DNA of 64,000 nt from Nocardioides sp. SYSU D00038 (GCF_016924665.1 NZ_JAFFJT010000005.1:227769-291768), one strand, 5' to 3'; shown: positions 1-8,943, counted from the stretch's first letter. Translations and numbers: made by a program. Notes: a model not told the origin generated them from the letters alone.

Positions 1-2
1 CG

Positions 3-1424
3 CTAGTCGAGGCCGAGGCGGACGCGGGGGACGCGGGCGTCGCGGGGAAGGTCGACGAGGCCCACGACGGCGGCGCCCTCGCCGACGACGAGCACCGAGG
101 CGAGGAGGCCGGTCAGGCCGGGGGCGGGGGTGACGGCGACGAGGGCGGCACCGGCGGGGAGCTTCACGTTGGCGCCGGTGTCGGGGGTGACCTCGACCTC
201 GGTGCTGGTGAGCTCGGTGCCGTCGGCGGCGTGGACCGCGACGGTGACCGAGCCGGGGGTGGCGGCGCCGGCCAGGTGCAGGCGGGCAGCCCGAGCGCGA
301 GGTACGACGACGGCGGACTCCTGCGTCAGCGGCTGCCCGGGCACCAGCACGGAGAGGTCGTCGTCGACGACCTGGCGCAGGCTGGCGGTGACCGGACCGG
401 TGGCATCGACGACCAGCCCGACCGCCCCGGTGTCGGCCGCCTGGCCGAGGAGCGCGTCGAGCGCCACCACCCGGGTCGAGCCGGGGGCGACGGTGACCTC
501 CTCGACGCCCTCGGGGGCGAACGTCGACTTGGGGGTGACGACCGCGAGCTCGGCGCGCACCTCGCTGTCCCCGGGGTTGGCCAGGACGAGCGTGCGGGTG
601 CCGTCCCCGCGGGTGAGGCCGAGCAGCACCGAGCGGGTCGCGGGCGCGGGCTGGGGGGCGAGCCAGTCGCTGCTCGCCCCCGCGCGGCCGAGCTGGTCGG
701 CGGTGTCGAGCACGGTCGCGGAGAGCTGGCCGCGGAGCACCTCGACGTGCGCGGCGAGGTCGCCGCGGCGCGGCACCAGGGCGGCGAGCTCGAGCAACCG
801 CACCGACCGCCCCGGCACGGCCACGCCCCGGAGCTCGGGGGCGTCGACCGGTCCCGCGGGGGCCAGGAGTCGCACGTCGGCGACGGCCGGCCCCTGGTCG
901 GGGTTGACCAGGGCGATCGTCGAGCGGTGGGTCGCACCGGCGCCGACGCCGGTGAACCACTGGTCGGCGCGGGGTACGTCGCAGCGGGTCGCCGCCACCG
1001 GCGCGCCGGCGTGCCGGCCGGCCACCAGGGCGGGGGCCAGGTCGTCGTCGGCCGAGACCAGCACCGCTCCCCCACCGCCCGGCACCGAGGCGACCCGCCC
1101 CGAGGCGAGCTCGAGGTCGTCGCCGGCCCCGGCCGCGGCCTGCTCCTCCGTGGTGACCGAGACCCGGCCGCGGAGGTCGCCGGTGAGCCCGGCGCCGAGC
1201 GGCGTCACCGCCACCCGCGACTCCGCCCCACCACCGGCGGGGCAGGCCACCGTCACCGACGACAGGTCGACCCGGTCGGGCGACTCCTCGGCCGCGGGGC
1301 GCTCGTCGGCGGGCCGGACGGCGAGCAGGGCCAGGGCGCAGGCGACCGGCAGCAACAGCGCGAGCAGGCCGTCGAGCCCGAACCGCCCGCCCCGGGCCCG
1401 CGTCGCCCGGCGCCCGCCGCTCAC
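3..1424 (-). CDS. DUF5719 family exported or membrane-anchored protein
   Basis: A 473-residue protein of unknown biochemical function that resembles the DUF5719 proteins found next to large glycosyltransferases in actinobacteria. An Arg-rich N-terminus precedes one hydrophobic segment (about residues 18-40), so it is probably exported or anchored with the rest outside. The remainder is Ala/Val/Gly-rich with alternating hydrophobic residues and only two cysteines (about 61 and 148), suggesting repeated beta-sandwich modules. The GTG start overlaps the stop of the upstream glycosyltransferase by 4 nt (GTGA), so the two genes are translationally coupled. The family call is from recognition of the overall pattern; no catalytic motif is visible. 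Confidence 0.65.
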   Translation of the reverse strand: MSGGRRATRARGGRFGLDGLLALLLPVACALALLAVRPADERPAAEESPDRVDLSSVTVACPAGGGAESRVAVTPLGAGLTGDLRGRVSVTTEEQAAAGAGDDLELASGRVASVPGGGGAVLVSADDDLAPALVAGRHAGAPVAATRCDVPRADQWFTGVGAGATHRSTIALVNPDQGPAVADVRLLAPAGPVDAPELRGVAVPGRSVRLLELAALVPRRGDLAAHVEVLRGQLSATVLDTADQLGRAGASSDWLAPQPAPATRSVLLGLTRGDGTRTLVLANPGDSEVRAELAVVTPKSTFAPEGVEEVTVAPGSTRVVALDALLGQAADTGAVGLVVDATGPVTASLRQVVDDDLSVLVPGQPLTQESAVVVPRARAARLHLAGAATPGSVTVAVHAADGTELTSTEVEVTPDTGANVKLPAGAALVAVTPAPGLTGLLASVLVVGEGAAVVGLVDLPRDARVPRVRLGLD

Positions 1425-4324
1425 CGGCGCTCCCGGTCGGTCGTCGGCGCGCTCAGCACCAGCACGGTCACCACGGCCGCCGCCTGCACCAGCAGCAGGA
1501 CCAGCCGCAGCGGCGAGGTCGACCCGCCCAGGTCGCGCCCGTCGGTGGGCAGCGACTCGTCGACCCGCCAGGCCCGGGTCGCGCGGTCCTCGGCGCTGGC
1601 CTGCACCAGCCCGGTCACGCCGTCGAGCACGGCGGCGACGTCGGGGTCGGCGGGAGCCGGCAGCACGACGTACTCGATGCCGTCGCCGGCCAGGTCGCGC
1701 ACCGCGTCCTCGGTCGGGCGACCGGTGAGCGCGGCGACGTGGTCGGTGAGCCGACGGTCCTCGCTGGTCAGCGCGAGCACCTCGTCCTCGCCGAGGGTGA
1801 CGCCGTCACCGCGGCGGACGACGTAGGTCAGCCCGTCGTCGACGCTGCCGCGGACCACGAGGATGCCGTGCTCGGCACCGGCGGTCGCGGTCTGGACCAT
1901 GTACGCCGGGATGCCGGCGTCGGTGTCGTCGTGCAGCGTCTCGCTGCCGGTGGCGACCCACCAGCCGAGCCCGGCGAGGGTCGCGGTGGTCGCGACCAGC
2001 GCCGGCAGGGCGACCAGCCGGCGCCGGCGGTGGGCCGAGCCGCCCAGCAGGCCGAGGGTGCCGAGCACGACGGCGACGACGAACGTGCCCTGCACGACGA
2101 CCAGCAGCGCCCCGAGCCCCGGCGGCACCGAGACCGCGGCCAGGTCGAGGGTCAGGGTGGAGGCGAGGGCGGCGACCACGACGGTCACCAGGGCCACCAC
2201 CCAGCAGATCAGCACCCCCACCCGGGAGCGGCGCGGCAGCAGCGCGAGCAGCGCGAGGACGGGCAGCACGACACCGAGCCACCACGGGGCGCCGGGCCCG
2301 TCGAGGCCGCCCACCCGGCCGAGCACCAGCTCGAGCCCGGCGGTCCGGGGCGCAGGCAGCCGGCCGGCGTCGAGCAGCAGCCCCTCGGCGGCACGGTGGA
2401 CCAGGGCGGGCAGCCACCACGGCAGCAGCAGCACCGGCACCAGGCCGATCGCAGTGGCGGGCGGTCCCCAGACGGTGCGGTCGCGGGTCAGGCTCGGCAT
2501 CAGCCGCAGCGCGGTCGTGACCACGACCAGGCCCAGCACCAGCGCGAACGGCCACGCCAGCGGCGTGAACGCCGTGACGACCGCCAGCAGCACGCCGGTG
2601 CGGAAGCCGGCCCGCCAGCGGCGGTCGGCCTCGGGGTCGGCGAAGCCGAGCGCGGCGTGCGCGAGCCACGGCAGCAGCACCGCGGTCGCCACCGGGCCCA
2701 GCCGCCCGTCGCCCCAGGCGCCGGCGACCACCGGCACCAGCGCGTAGGTCGCGGCGCCCCACAGGATCAGCCAGCGCGGCGCGCCCTGCTCGGTCGCCAG
2801 CCGGCCCACGACCCGCAGCAGCCGCCACGCGCCCCAGACCGAGACCGGCACCGCGAGCACGAGCAGCGCCGAGACGGCGACGCCCGGGTCGGCGCCGAGC
2901 GGCAGCGCGAGCAGCGTCAGCGGCAGCAGGTACGCCGGGGCCGGCACCGGCGTGCCCGGCCCCACCGGGTGGCGGGCGTCGACCAGCAGCGACCACCACG
3001 ACCCGAGCCCGCTCGGGGCCGGGGACAGCCCGCCGCCGGCGACCTGCCCGAACGCGTCGCGGGCGCCGACCAGCGCGAGCGCGACCAGCACGGCGAGCGC
3101 CACCGCGACGGGGTTGGTGAGGAACCGGACGACCAGCCCGGTCTCGGCGATCTCGTCCTCGTCGGCCGCGGCCTCGAGCCGCTCGGCGCGACGGGCGGCG
3201 AACGACGACGGGTCGGCCTGGGCGGCCGCGGCCCGGCGGCGGTCGGCCACGTCGGCGGCCTGCTGGCTGAACGCGCCGAGCACGTCGGTGACGAAGTCGA
3301 GCCCGTGCCGGTAGGGCAGCCACCACGGGGCCAGCAGCCGGCCGACGGCGTCGGGGTCCGGGTCGCCGCGCCTGCTGCGGCGGCGCCGCCGGGCGCGCAG
3401 CAGGGTGCCGGGCGAGGCGAGCACCGAGGCCAGCGCGGCCACCTCGTCCCCGGCCTGCCGGGGCGCGCGCACCAGCAGGAAGCCGAGGGCCCGCAGCACC
3501 GTGCCCACGACCAGCCGGACCACCCGCCACGGCAGCGACCGGGCCCGGCCGTTGGCCAGCAGCGTCCACAGCGCGGCGCGGCGCTCCTGGAAGTGGGTGT
3601 GGGTGCCGGTCAGCGGCGTGCGCCGCAGGCCGCGGTGGGCGGCCTCGGCGTGGAAGACCACGGCGGCCGGCACCGCCAGGGTGCGGTGACCGGCGGCGGC
3701 GGCCCGCCAGCCCAGGTCGAGGTCGTTCCCGAAGACCGGCAGCTGCTCGTCGTAGCCGCCCAGCGCCTCGAGCACGCTGCGCCGGACCAGCAGGCCGGCG
3801 GAGTTGACCGCCAGCACCGGCCGTGGCTCGACGTACTGGCCCTGGTCGTACTCGCCCCGCTCCAGCCCCGTCTCGCGGCGGCCGGTGCCGCTGATCGTGA
3901 CGCCCAGCTCGAGCAGTCGGCGCAGCGAGGGCCACTCCCGCAGCTGGGGTCCGAGCAGGTCGACGTCGGGGTGCGCGGCCGCTGCGGCCAGCAGCGCGGC
4001 GAGCGCGCCGGGGTCGGGGCGGGCGTCGTCGTGGAGGATCCAGACCCACTCCGGCGCGAGGCCGCGCTCGCGGAGCACCGCGAGCCCGTGGGCCACCGCG
4101 GCCGGGAAGCCGGTGTCGGCGGGCAGCACCTCCACCGGCGCGGCGCCCAGGGGGCCGGGGGCGGCCGCGACCAGGTCGGCGCTGCCGTCGGTGCTGCCGG
4201 TGTCGACGGCGACGGCGTGCGCCACCGGGGCCGTCTGCTCGGCGATGCCCGTCAGGACCTGCGGCAGCCAGCGCGCGCCGTCGTGGCTGACCAGCAGCAG
4301 CGCCACCTCACCCACGGAGCTCAC
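1421..4324 (-). CDS. Large membrane glycosyltransferase, GT2 family
   Basis: A 967-residue fusion of an N-terminal GT-A (GT2) domain (about residues 1-250) and a polytopic membrane region. The GT2 part shows VSHDGARW near residue 10, a DTGSTDGS segment, the metal-binding motif ILHDDARPD near residue 96, and GNDLDLGWRA near residue 200. Roughly twelve hydrophobic segments follow (about 400-790), with a last one near the C-terminus. It probably transfers a sugar to a lipid-linked or cell-wall acceptor at the membrane; donor and acceptor are unknown. It is upstream of and overlaps the DUF5719 gene. The start is GTG with no clear Shine-Dalgarno, and a TAGGGT hexamer lies about 40 nt upstream. Confidence 0.75.
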   Translation of the reverse strand: MSSVGEVALLLVSHDGARWLPQVLTGIAEQTAPVAHAVAVDTGSTDGSADLVAAAPGPLGAAPVEVLPADTGFPAAVAHGLAVLRERGLAPEWVWILHDDARPDPGALAALLAAAAAHPDVDLLGPQLREWPSLRRLLELGVTISGTGRRETGLERGEYDQGQYVEPRPVLAVNSAGLLVRRSVLEALGGYDEQLPVFGNDLDLGWRAAAAGHRTLAVPAAVVFHAEAAHRGLRRTPLTGTHTHFQERRAALWTLLANGRARSLPWRVVRLVVGTVLRALGFLLVRAPRQAGDEVAALASVLASPGTLLRARRRRRSRRGDPDPDAVGRLLAPWWLPYRHGLDFVTDVLGAFSQQAADVADRRRAAAAQADPSSFAARRAERLEAAADEDEIAETGLVVRFLTNPVAVALAVLVALALVGARDAFGQVAGGGLSPAPSGLGSWWSLLVDARHPVGPGTPVPAPAYLLPLTLLALPLGADPGVAVSALLVLAVPVSVWGAWRLLRVVGRLATEQGAPRWLILWGAATYALVPVVAGAWGDGRLGPVATAVLLPWLAHAALGFADPEADRRWRAGFRTGVLLAVVTAFTPLAWPFALVLGLVVVTTALRLMPSLTRDRTVWGPPATAIGLVPVLLLPWWLPALVHRAAEGLLLDAGRLPAPRTAGLELVLGRVGGLDGPGAPWWLGVVLPVLALLALLPRRSRVGVLICWVVALVTVVVAALASTLTLDLAAVSVPPGLGALLVVVQGTFVVAVVLGTLGLLGGSAHRRRRLVALPALVATTATLAGLGWWVATGSETLHDDTDAGIPAYMVQTATAGAEHGILVVRGSVDDGLTYVVRRGDGVTLGEDEVLALTSEDRRLTDHVAALTGRPTEDAVRDLAGDGIEYVVLPAPADPDVAAVLDGVTGLVQASAEDRATRAWRVDESLPTDGRDLGGSTSPLRLVLLLVQAAAVVTVLVLSAPTTDRERR

Positions 4325-4363
4325 CCCGGGGCGCGGGCGCGGGTGGCGTGGACACGATCCTCG

Positions 4364-4369
4364 ACCCTA
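4364..4369 (-). promoter_or_regulatory. Putative -10 element (TAGGGT) of the glycosyltransferase operon
   Basis: TAGGGT on the minus strand matches TANNNT and would give a leader of roughly 30 nt before the GTG start at 4324. No convincing -35 is seen. Confidence 0.35.
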
Positions 4370-4433
4370 CCGGCGCCACCCAGCCCCCGGGACACGCCCG
4401 GACGACGCCCCGCCCGGCGCGCGCCCGCAAATA

Positions 4434-4468
4434 CAGAGGAGCCCCGGCGACTGCCGGGGCATCCTCTG
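4434..4468 (-). terminator. Hairpin terminator downstream of whiB
   Basis: Read on the minus strand, the arms CAGAGGA + GCCCCGGC and GCCGGGGC + TCCTCTG pair through 15 bp with one bulged base and a 4-nt loop. A TATTT tract follows at once. It begins about 50 nt after the whiB stop, and the T-containing tail is unusual for this G+C-rich DNA. Confidence 0.75.
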
Positions 4469-4518
4469 TGACGGGGTGGAGCCGTCGACCTGCGCGCCGG
4501 GGGCGCGGGGGCGACCGC

Positions 4519-4773
4519 TCAGACTGCGCGCTTCTTCAGCTTGCGGCGCTCCCTCTCGGAGAGACCGCCCCAGATGCCGAAGCGCTCGTCGTTGGAGAGT
4601 GCCGACTCCAGGCACTCCTGTCGTACCTCGCACGTCTGGCAGACCTTCTTGGCCTCCCGCGTGGAACCGCCCTTCTCGGGGAAGAACGCTTCGGGGTCGG
4701 TCTGAGCGCACAGTGCGCGCTCCTGCCACCCCGCATCGTCGGCGTCCCCGGTGACGAGAAAGAGTTCTCTCAC
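4519..4773 (-). CDS. whiB: WhiB-family iron-sulfur transcriptional regulator (WhiB/WhiB2-like)
   Basis: An 84-residue Wbl protein, normal length for the family. Four cysteines at 22, 45, 48 and 54 give C-x22-C-x2-C-x5-C, the ligands of a [4Fe-4S] cluster. GIWGG follows at 66-70, and a basic C-terminal tail (about 75-82) suits DNA contact. The segment ALCAQTDPEAFFPEKGG places it with WhiB of Streptomyces and WhiB2/WhmD of mycobacteria, which control septation and sporulation with sigma factors. The GTG start is chosen because GAAAGGG lies about 8 nt upstream and the cluster fold begins soon after; the open frame continues upstream without family similarity. Divergence from cofD is conserved in mycobacteria (whiB2-fbiA). 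Confidence 0.93.
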   Translation of the reverse strand: MRELFLVTGDADDAGWQERALCAQTDPEAFFPEKGGSTREAKKVCQTCEVRQECLESALSNDERFGIWGGLSERERRKLKKRAV

Positions 4774-4851
4774 GGCATTCGCCCTTTCGACCCTGACGTT
4801 GTTGCTTCCGACCCTGCTGTGCTCTCCGAAACGCCGAGTGACACTGTGGGA

Positions 4852-4881
4852 ATTACATGCCTGTCGTACACCGGAAGTCAA
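4852..4881 (-). promoter_or_regulatory. Predicted sigma-70-type promoter of whiB
   Basis: The minus strand carries TTGACT (4876-4881), an 18-nt spacer and TGTAAT (4852-4857), close to TTGACA/TATAAT and conspicuous in such G+C-rich DNA. Transcription would start about 70 nt upstream of the whiB GTG. Confidence 0.6.
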
Positions 4882-4977
4882 GCCCGAGTCTGCTATAGCC
4901 CCGGCGGGCACCGGTGCCGCCCCTCCCCCGCGTGGACCGCCCGGCCGCACCACGGGGCGGTGCGAGACAGTGTGGGC

Positions 4978-6000
4978 ATGCAGCACGGGTTCGAGAACAT
5001 CACCGTCCTCTCCGGCGGGATGGGTGGCGCGAAGTTCCTCCAGGGCCTCCTCCACGGCATCTCGTCGGGCTCGCTCCCGGGCGTCTCGCCCGACGCGCGG
5101 GTCACCGTCGTGGCCAACACCGCCGACGACATCTGGGTCCACGGGCTCAAGGTCTGCCCCGACCTCGACACGGTGATGTACACCCTCGGCGACGGGATCG
5201 ACCTGGAGCGCGGCTGGGGCCGACGCGACGAGGGCTGGAAGGTCAAGGACGAGCTCGCGGCGTACGGCGTGGAGCCCACCTGGTTCGGCCTGGGCGACCG
5301 CGACGTCGCGACCCACCTCGTGCGCACCCAGATGCTCGACGCCGGCTACCCGCTCTCCCAGGTCACCGAGGCGCTGTGCCGGCGCTGGCTGGCGCCCACC
5401 GTCGGCGACCGGGTGCGGCTGCTGCCGATGACCGACGACCGGGTCGAGACCCACGTCGCGGTGCGCGACGAGGAGTCGCCCAGCGGCCGCCGGGTGATCC
5501 ACTTCCAGGAGTACTGGATCCGGCTGCGTGCCTCGGTGCCGGCCGAGACCGTGCTCTTCGTCGGCCTCGAGGACGCCACTGCGGGGCCCGGCGTCGTCGA
5601 CGCGATCACCGACGCCGACCTGGTGGTGCTGCCGCCCTCGAACCCCGTGGTCTCGGTGGGCACCATCCTCGGCGTGCCGCGGGTGCGCGAGGCGGTCGCC
5701 GCCACCCGTGCGCCGGTCGTGGGCCTCTCGCCGATCATCGGCACCAGCCACGTGCGCGGCATGGCCGAGCAGATGCTGACCTCGATCGGCGTCGAGGTCA
5801 GCGCGGCCGGCGTCGGGCTCCACTACGGCGCCCGCTCGGCCGGCGGCGTCCTCGACGGCTGGCTGGTCGACTCCTCCGACGCCGACCAGGTCGCGCGACT
5901 CCAGGCCGGTGGCCTCGCCGCGGCCGCCGCGCCGCTGTGGATGACCGACCACGACGCCACCGCCGCGATGGCCGCCGCCGCGATCGGCCTGGTGTCGTGA
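4978..6000 (+). CDS. cofD: 2-phospho-L-lactate / phosphoenolpyruvyl transferase CofD (FbiA)
   Basis: A 340-residue enzyme that joins the activated phospho-carboxylate donor to the deazaflavin Fo, making F420-0 or its dehydro form in the cytoplasm. Family motifs are LSGGMGGAKF (about 11-20), ANTADDIWVHG (46-56), TLGDGID (69-75) and LPPSNPVVSVGTIL (about 218-231). Length is normal. The ATG at 4978 sits directly before the first conserved strand; an in-frame GTG two codons upstream is also possible, and no strong ribosome site is visible. It overlaps cofE by 4 nt (GTGA). In actinobacteria phosphoenolpyruvate is thought to be the precursor, giving dehydro-F420-0 (family knowledge). Confidence 0.94.
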   Translation: MQHGFENITVLSGGMGGAKFLQGLLHGISSGSLPGVSPDARVTVVANTADDIWVHGLKVCPDLDTVMYTLGDGIDLERGWGRRDEGWKVKDELAAYGVEPTWFGLGDRDVATHLVRTQMLDAGYPLSQVTEALCRRWLAPTVGDRVRLLPMTDDRVETHVAVRDEESPSGRRVIHFQEYWIRLRASVPAETVLFVGLEDATAGPGVVDAITDADLVVLPPSNPVVSVGTILGVPRVREAVAATRAPVVGLSPIIGTSHVRGMAEQMLTSIGVEVSAAGVGLHYGARSAGGVLDGWLVDSSDADQVARLQAGGLAAAAAPLWMTDHDATAAMAAAAIGLVS

Positions 6001-6968
6001 GGCCCGCCCTGGTCGTGACCGCCCCCGACGGGGTGCCCGAGGTGCGGGCGGGTGACGACCTGGCGGCGCTGCTGGCACCGCTGGTCGACCTCGCCGACGG
6101 CGACGTCGTCGTCGTGACCAGCAAGGTGGTGGCCAAGGCCGAGGGCCGGGTGGTGGCCGGCACCGACCGCGAGACGGCGCTGGCGGGCGAGACCGTGCGG
6201 GTGGTGGCCCGTCGTGGGCCGACGACGATCGCGCGCACCCGCCACGGGCTGACGATGGCCGCCGCCGGCATCGACGCCAGCAACGTCGAGCAGGGGTCGG
6301 TCGTGCTGCTGCCGCTCGACCCCGACAACTCGGCCCGCCGCCTGCGGGCGGCCCTCCACGAGCGCACCGGCCGCACCGTCGGCGTCGTGGTCAGCGACAC
6401 CGCCGGGCGCGCCTGGCGCGAGGGACAGACCGACATCGCGATCGGTGCCGCCGGGATCGTCGTCTCCGAGCAGTACGCCGGCCGGCACGACGCGCACGGC
6501 AACGAGCTGGTCGTCACGGCCCCGGCGGTCGCCGACGAGCTCGCCGGCGCGGCCGAGCTCGCCACCGGCAAGCTCGGCGCGCGGCCGTTCGCCGTGGTTC
6601 GCGGTCGCGCCGACCTGGTGCTGCCGGCCGGCGACCCCGGCCCCGGCGCCGTGGCCCTGGTACGCCCCGAGGGCGCCGACCTGTTCGGCTGGGGCGCGCG
6701 CGAGGCGGTGGTCCGCGCGCTGCGGGGCGAGCCGGCCGACCGCACCCCCTTCGGAGCACCGGCGGCGACCGACGAGCTCGCCGCCGCCCTCGCGACCGCG
6801 CTCGGCGTGGTCGCCACGGCCGAGGGCGACGCCCTCGTCGTACCCCTCCCCGACGGCGACGGCCGGCTCGCGGCGCTGGCGTTCGCGCACGGCTGGGAGG
6901 TGGTCCCGACGGCCGCCGGCGACGCGGATCCGACCGTCGGGTCACGGATCCGCCCCGCGACTCCGTAG
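5997..6968 (+). CDS. cofE: F420-0:gamma-glutamyl ligase CofE, with a short C-terminal extension
   Basis: A 323-residue ligase adding glutamates to F420-0 with GTP. The CofE fold spans about residues 1-250, with VVTSKVVAKAEGR (39-51), SNVEQGSVVLLP near 95 and SDTAGRAWREGQTDIAIG (132-149). Archaeal CofE ends near 250 residues, while mycobacterial FbiB (about 448) has a C-terminal nitroreductase-type domain that reduces dehydro-F420-0. Here only about 70 residues (250-323) follow, too short for that flavin fold. The GTG start lies inside the cofD stop (GTGA). If the donor is phosphoenolpyruvate, the reductase step must come from another gene. Confidence 0.92.
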   Translation: MRPALVVTAPDGVPEVRAGDDLAALLAPLVDLADGDVVVVTSKVVAKAEGRVVAGTDRETALAGETVRVVARRGPTTIARTRHGLTMAAAGIDASNVEQGSVVLLPLDPDNSARRLRAALHERTGRTVGVVVSDTAGRAWREGQTDIAIGAAGIVVSEQYAGRHDAHGNELVVTAPAVADELAGAAELATGKLGARPFAVVRGRADLVLPAGDPGPGAVALVRPEGADLFGWGAREAVVRALRGEPADRTPFGAPAATDELAAALATALGVVATAEGDALVVPLPDGDGRLAALAFAHGWEVVPTAAGDADPTVGSRIRPATP

Positions 6969-6971
6969 AAT
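6966..6971 (+). promoter_or_regulatory. Putative -10 (TAGAAT) overlapping the cofE stop codon
   Basis: TAGAAT begins with the TAG stop of cofE and is the best -10 hexamer before the DUF3105 gene. It would give a leader of about 70 nt; no clear -35. Confidence 0.4.
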
Positions 6972-7049
6972 CTGCCGACGGGTCGGGGCAGCCTGCCTCG
7001 TCCCGTGCCCGCACCCATCCCGCACCAGACCCCCGAGGAACTCCCAGCC

Positions 7050-7790
7050 GTGGCCAAGAAGTCCGCCAAGTCCGACCGTCAGGCGGTCATCGACGAGATC
7101 CGCAAGAAGCAGCGCCGGGCCGACCGCCGGGGCAGCTTCGCCATCGTCGGCGTCATGCTGACCGTCGCCGTCATCATCGTGGCGGTGGCCGCCTACCGTC
7201 CGGTCAAGGACTGGTGGGACCTGCGCGAGTTCCGCAACCAGAAGCTCAGCTCGATCGGCGCCCCCGCCTCGGTGTGCGGCGAGATCGAGGAGCGGGAGGC
7301 CACCGGCATCCAGGACCACGTCCAGCAGGGCACGCCGATCGACTACCCCGACGTGCCGCCCACCTCGGGTCAGCACTACGACGAGTGGGACCCGATGGCG
7401 CGGAAGTTCTACACCACCGACGACCGGCCCGAGCTCGGCAACCTGGTGCACAACCTCGAGCACGGCTACACGATCCTCTGGTACGACGAGACCGCGGCCG
7501 ACGACAGCGGCATGCTCACGACGATCGAGGGGCTGGCCAAGAAGTTCCCGGGCGAGTCCAACTACCGCTTCAAGTTCAAGGCCGTGCCCTGGACCGACGA
7601 CGACGGCAAGGCGTTCCCCGACGACATGCACATCGCGCTGACCCACTGGTCGGCCGGCGGCGACGGCGAGACCGACGCGAGCAAGCAGAAGGGCATCGTG
7701 CAGTTCTGCTCCGAGCCCAGCGGCGCGGCGCTCGAGGACTTCATGGAGAAGTACCCCTACACCGACTCCCCGGAGCCCGGCGGCGCCTGA
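7050..7790 (+). CDS. DUF3105 domain membrane protein
   Basis: A 246-residue protein with a short Lys/Arg-rich cytoplasmic N-terminus, one membrane helix (about 34-52) and an extracytoplasmic DUF3105 domain. Conserved-looking residues include PPTSGQHYDEW (about 107-117) and NLVHNLEHGYT (133-143); its histidines could bind a metal, but the function is unknown. GTG is preferred over the first in-frame start because GAGGAA lies 9 nt upstream and the basic segment begins there. It follows cofE on the same strand but probably has its own promoter. Convergent with manC 27 nt away. Confidence 0.8.
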   Translation: MAKKSAKSDRQAVIDEIRKKQRRADRRGSFAIVGVMLTVAVIIVAVAAYRPVKDWWDLREFRNQKLSSIGAPASVCGEIEEREATGIQDHVQQGTPIDYPDVPPTSGQHYDEWDPMARKFYTTDDRPELGNLVHNLEHGYTILWYDETAADDSGMLTTIEGLAKKFPGESNYRFKFKAVPWTDDDGKAFPDDMHIALTHWSAGGDGETDASKQKGIVQFCSEPSGAALEDFMEKYPYTDSPEPGGA

Positions 7791-7817
7791 CCGCGCCGAC
7801 CGGCGGGGCCGGCCGGC

Positions 7818-8912
7818 TCAGGTCAGGTCGGCGCGACCCGACTGCTTGAGGTCGGCGACGACCTCCTTGACGTCCTGGGCGTGGGCGCGGGTCGTGACCA
7901 GCAGCGCGTCGGGGGTGTCGACGACCACCACGTCGTCGAGGCCCACGACCGCCACCAGGCGACCCGAGCCGGGCACGACCAGCCCGGTGCTGTGCACGTC
8001 GCGCACCAGCGCCGGGTCGCCGAGCACCACGGGCACCGCGCGGTCGTCACCGGCGCCGAGCAGCGCGGCGAGCGAGTCGAAGTCGCCGACGTCGTCCCAG
8101 CCGAACGACGCGGGCACGGTGGCCACCCGGCCTGCGTCGGCGGCCGGCTCGGCCACCGCGTGGTCGAGCGCGATGCGGGGCAGCTCGGGCCACACCTCCT
8201 CGAGCCGGTCGAGGTCGCCGGCGAGGGCGCGCAGCGCCGCCGCGAAGTCGGGGTCGCTCGCCGCGAGCAGGTCGAGCAGTACCCGCGGCCGGACGACGAA
8301 CATGCCGGCGTTCCAGCGGTACTCCCCGCTCGCGAGGTAGCCCTCGGCCACCACCGGCGACGGCTTCTCCACGAACGACCGCACCCGGAACGCGCCGGCG
8401 TGCCCGGCGAGCGGGTCGCCGAGGTGCACGTAGCCGAACGCCGAGGAGGGGAACGTCGGCTCGATGCCGATGGTCACCAGCCAGTCCTCGCGGGCCACCT
8501 CGACGGCGGTGCGCACGGTGTCGCGGAAGACCGCCGGCTCGGCGATCACGTGGTCGGCGGCGAAGGAGCCCATCACCGCGTCGGGGTCGAGCCGCTCCAG
8601 CACGGCGGCGGCCAGGCCGATCGCGGCCATCGAGTCGCGCGCCGACGGCTCGGCGAGGATCGCGGCGTCCGGCAGCCGGGTCTGCTCGGCCACGGCGTCG
8701 CGGTGGGCGCGGCCGGTCACCACGAGGAACCGGTCGTCGACCAGCGGGGCGAGCCGGTCGACGGTCTCCTGGAGCAGCGTGCGGCCGCTGCCGGTCAGGT
8801 CGCTCAGGAACTTCGGCGCGGCCGACCGCGAGACCGGCCACAGCCGGGTGCCGGCACCTCCCGCGGGGATGACGGCGTGGAAGTGGTCGATCGCTCCGGG
8901 GACGGCGCTCAT
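7818..8912 (-). CDS. manC: Mannose-1-phosphate guanylyltransferase
   Basis: A 364-residue nucleotidyltransferase making GDP-mannose from mannose 1-phosphate and GTP for mannolipids, glycans and protein mannosylation. The signature AVIPAGGAGTRLWPVSR (13-29) is followed by PKFL, then RSFVEKP (178-184), WNAGMF (200-205) and GWDDVGDF (about 271-278), all typical of the family. The ATG at 8912 is chosen over a GTG three codons upstream because TAGGGT ends 7 nt before it. In mycobacteria the counterpart (manB, Rv3264c) also lies near whiB2-fbiA-fbiB. Confidence 0.92.
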   Translation of the reverse strand: MSAVPGAIDHFHAVIPAGGAGTRLWPVSRSAAPKFLSDLTGSGRTLLQETVDRLAPLVDDRFLVVTGRAHRDAVAEQTRLPDAAILAEPSARDSMAAIGLAAAVLERLDPDAVMGSFAADHVIAEPAVFRDTVRTAVEVAREDWLVTIGIEPTFPSSAFGYVHLGDPLAGHAGAFRVRSFVEKPSPVVAEGYLASGEYRWNAGMFVVRPRVLLDLLAASDPDFAAALRALAGDLDRLEEVWPELPRIALDHAVAEPAADAGRVATVPASFGWDDVGDFDSLAALLGAGDDRAVPVVLGDPALVRDVHSTGLVVPGSGRLVAVVGLDDVVVVDTPDALLVTTRAHAQDVKEVVADLKQSGRADLT

Positions 8913-8919
8913 GGGGGCC

Positions 8920-8925
8920 ACCCTA
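8920..8925 (-). promoter_or_regulatory. Leaderless-type -10 (TAGGGT) for manC
   Basis: TAGGGT, 7-nt gap, ATG. The gap puts the transcription start at or next to the start codon. Confidence 0.55.
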
Positions 8926-8943
8926 GAGACCCCGGGGCGGCTC

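Noticed and set aside
1739..4471. A 910-codon open frame on the plus strand opposite the large glycosyltransferase
   Set aside because: Composition (Gln/Arg/Gly/His/Pro) is that of an antisense shadow; no start signal or family motif.
4978..6968. cofD and cofE as one fused frame
   Set aside because: The frames differ and are joined by a GTGA overlap, the ordinary coupled arrangement.
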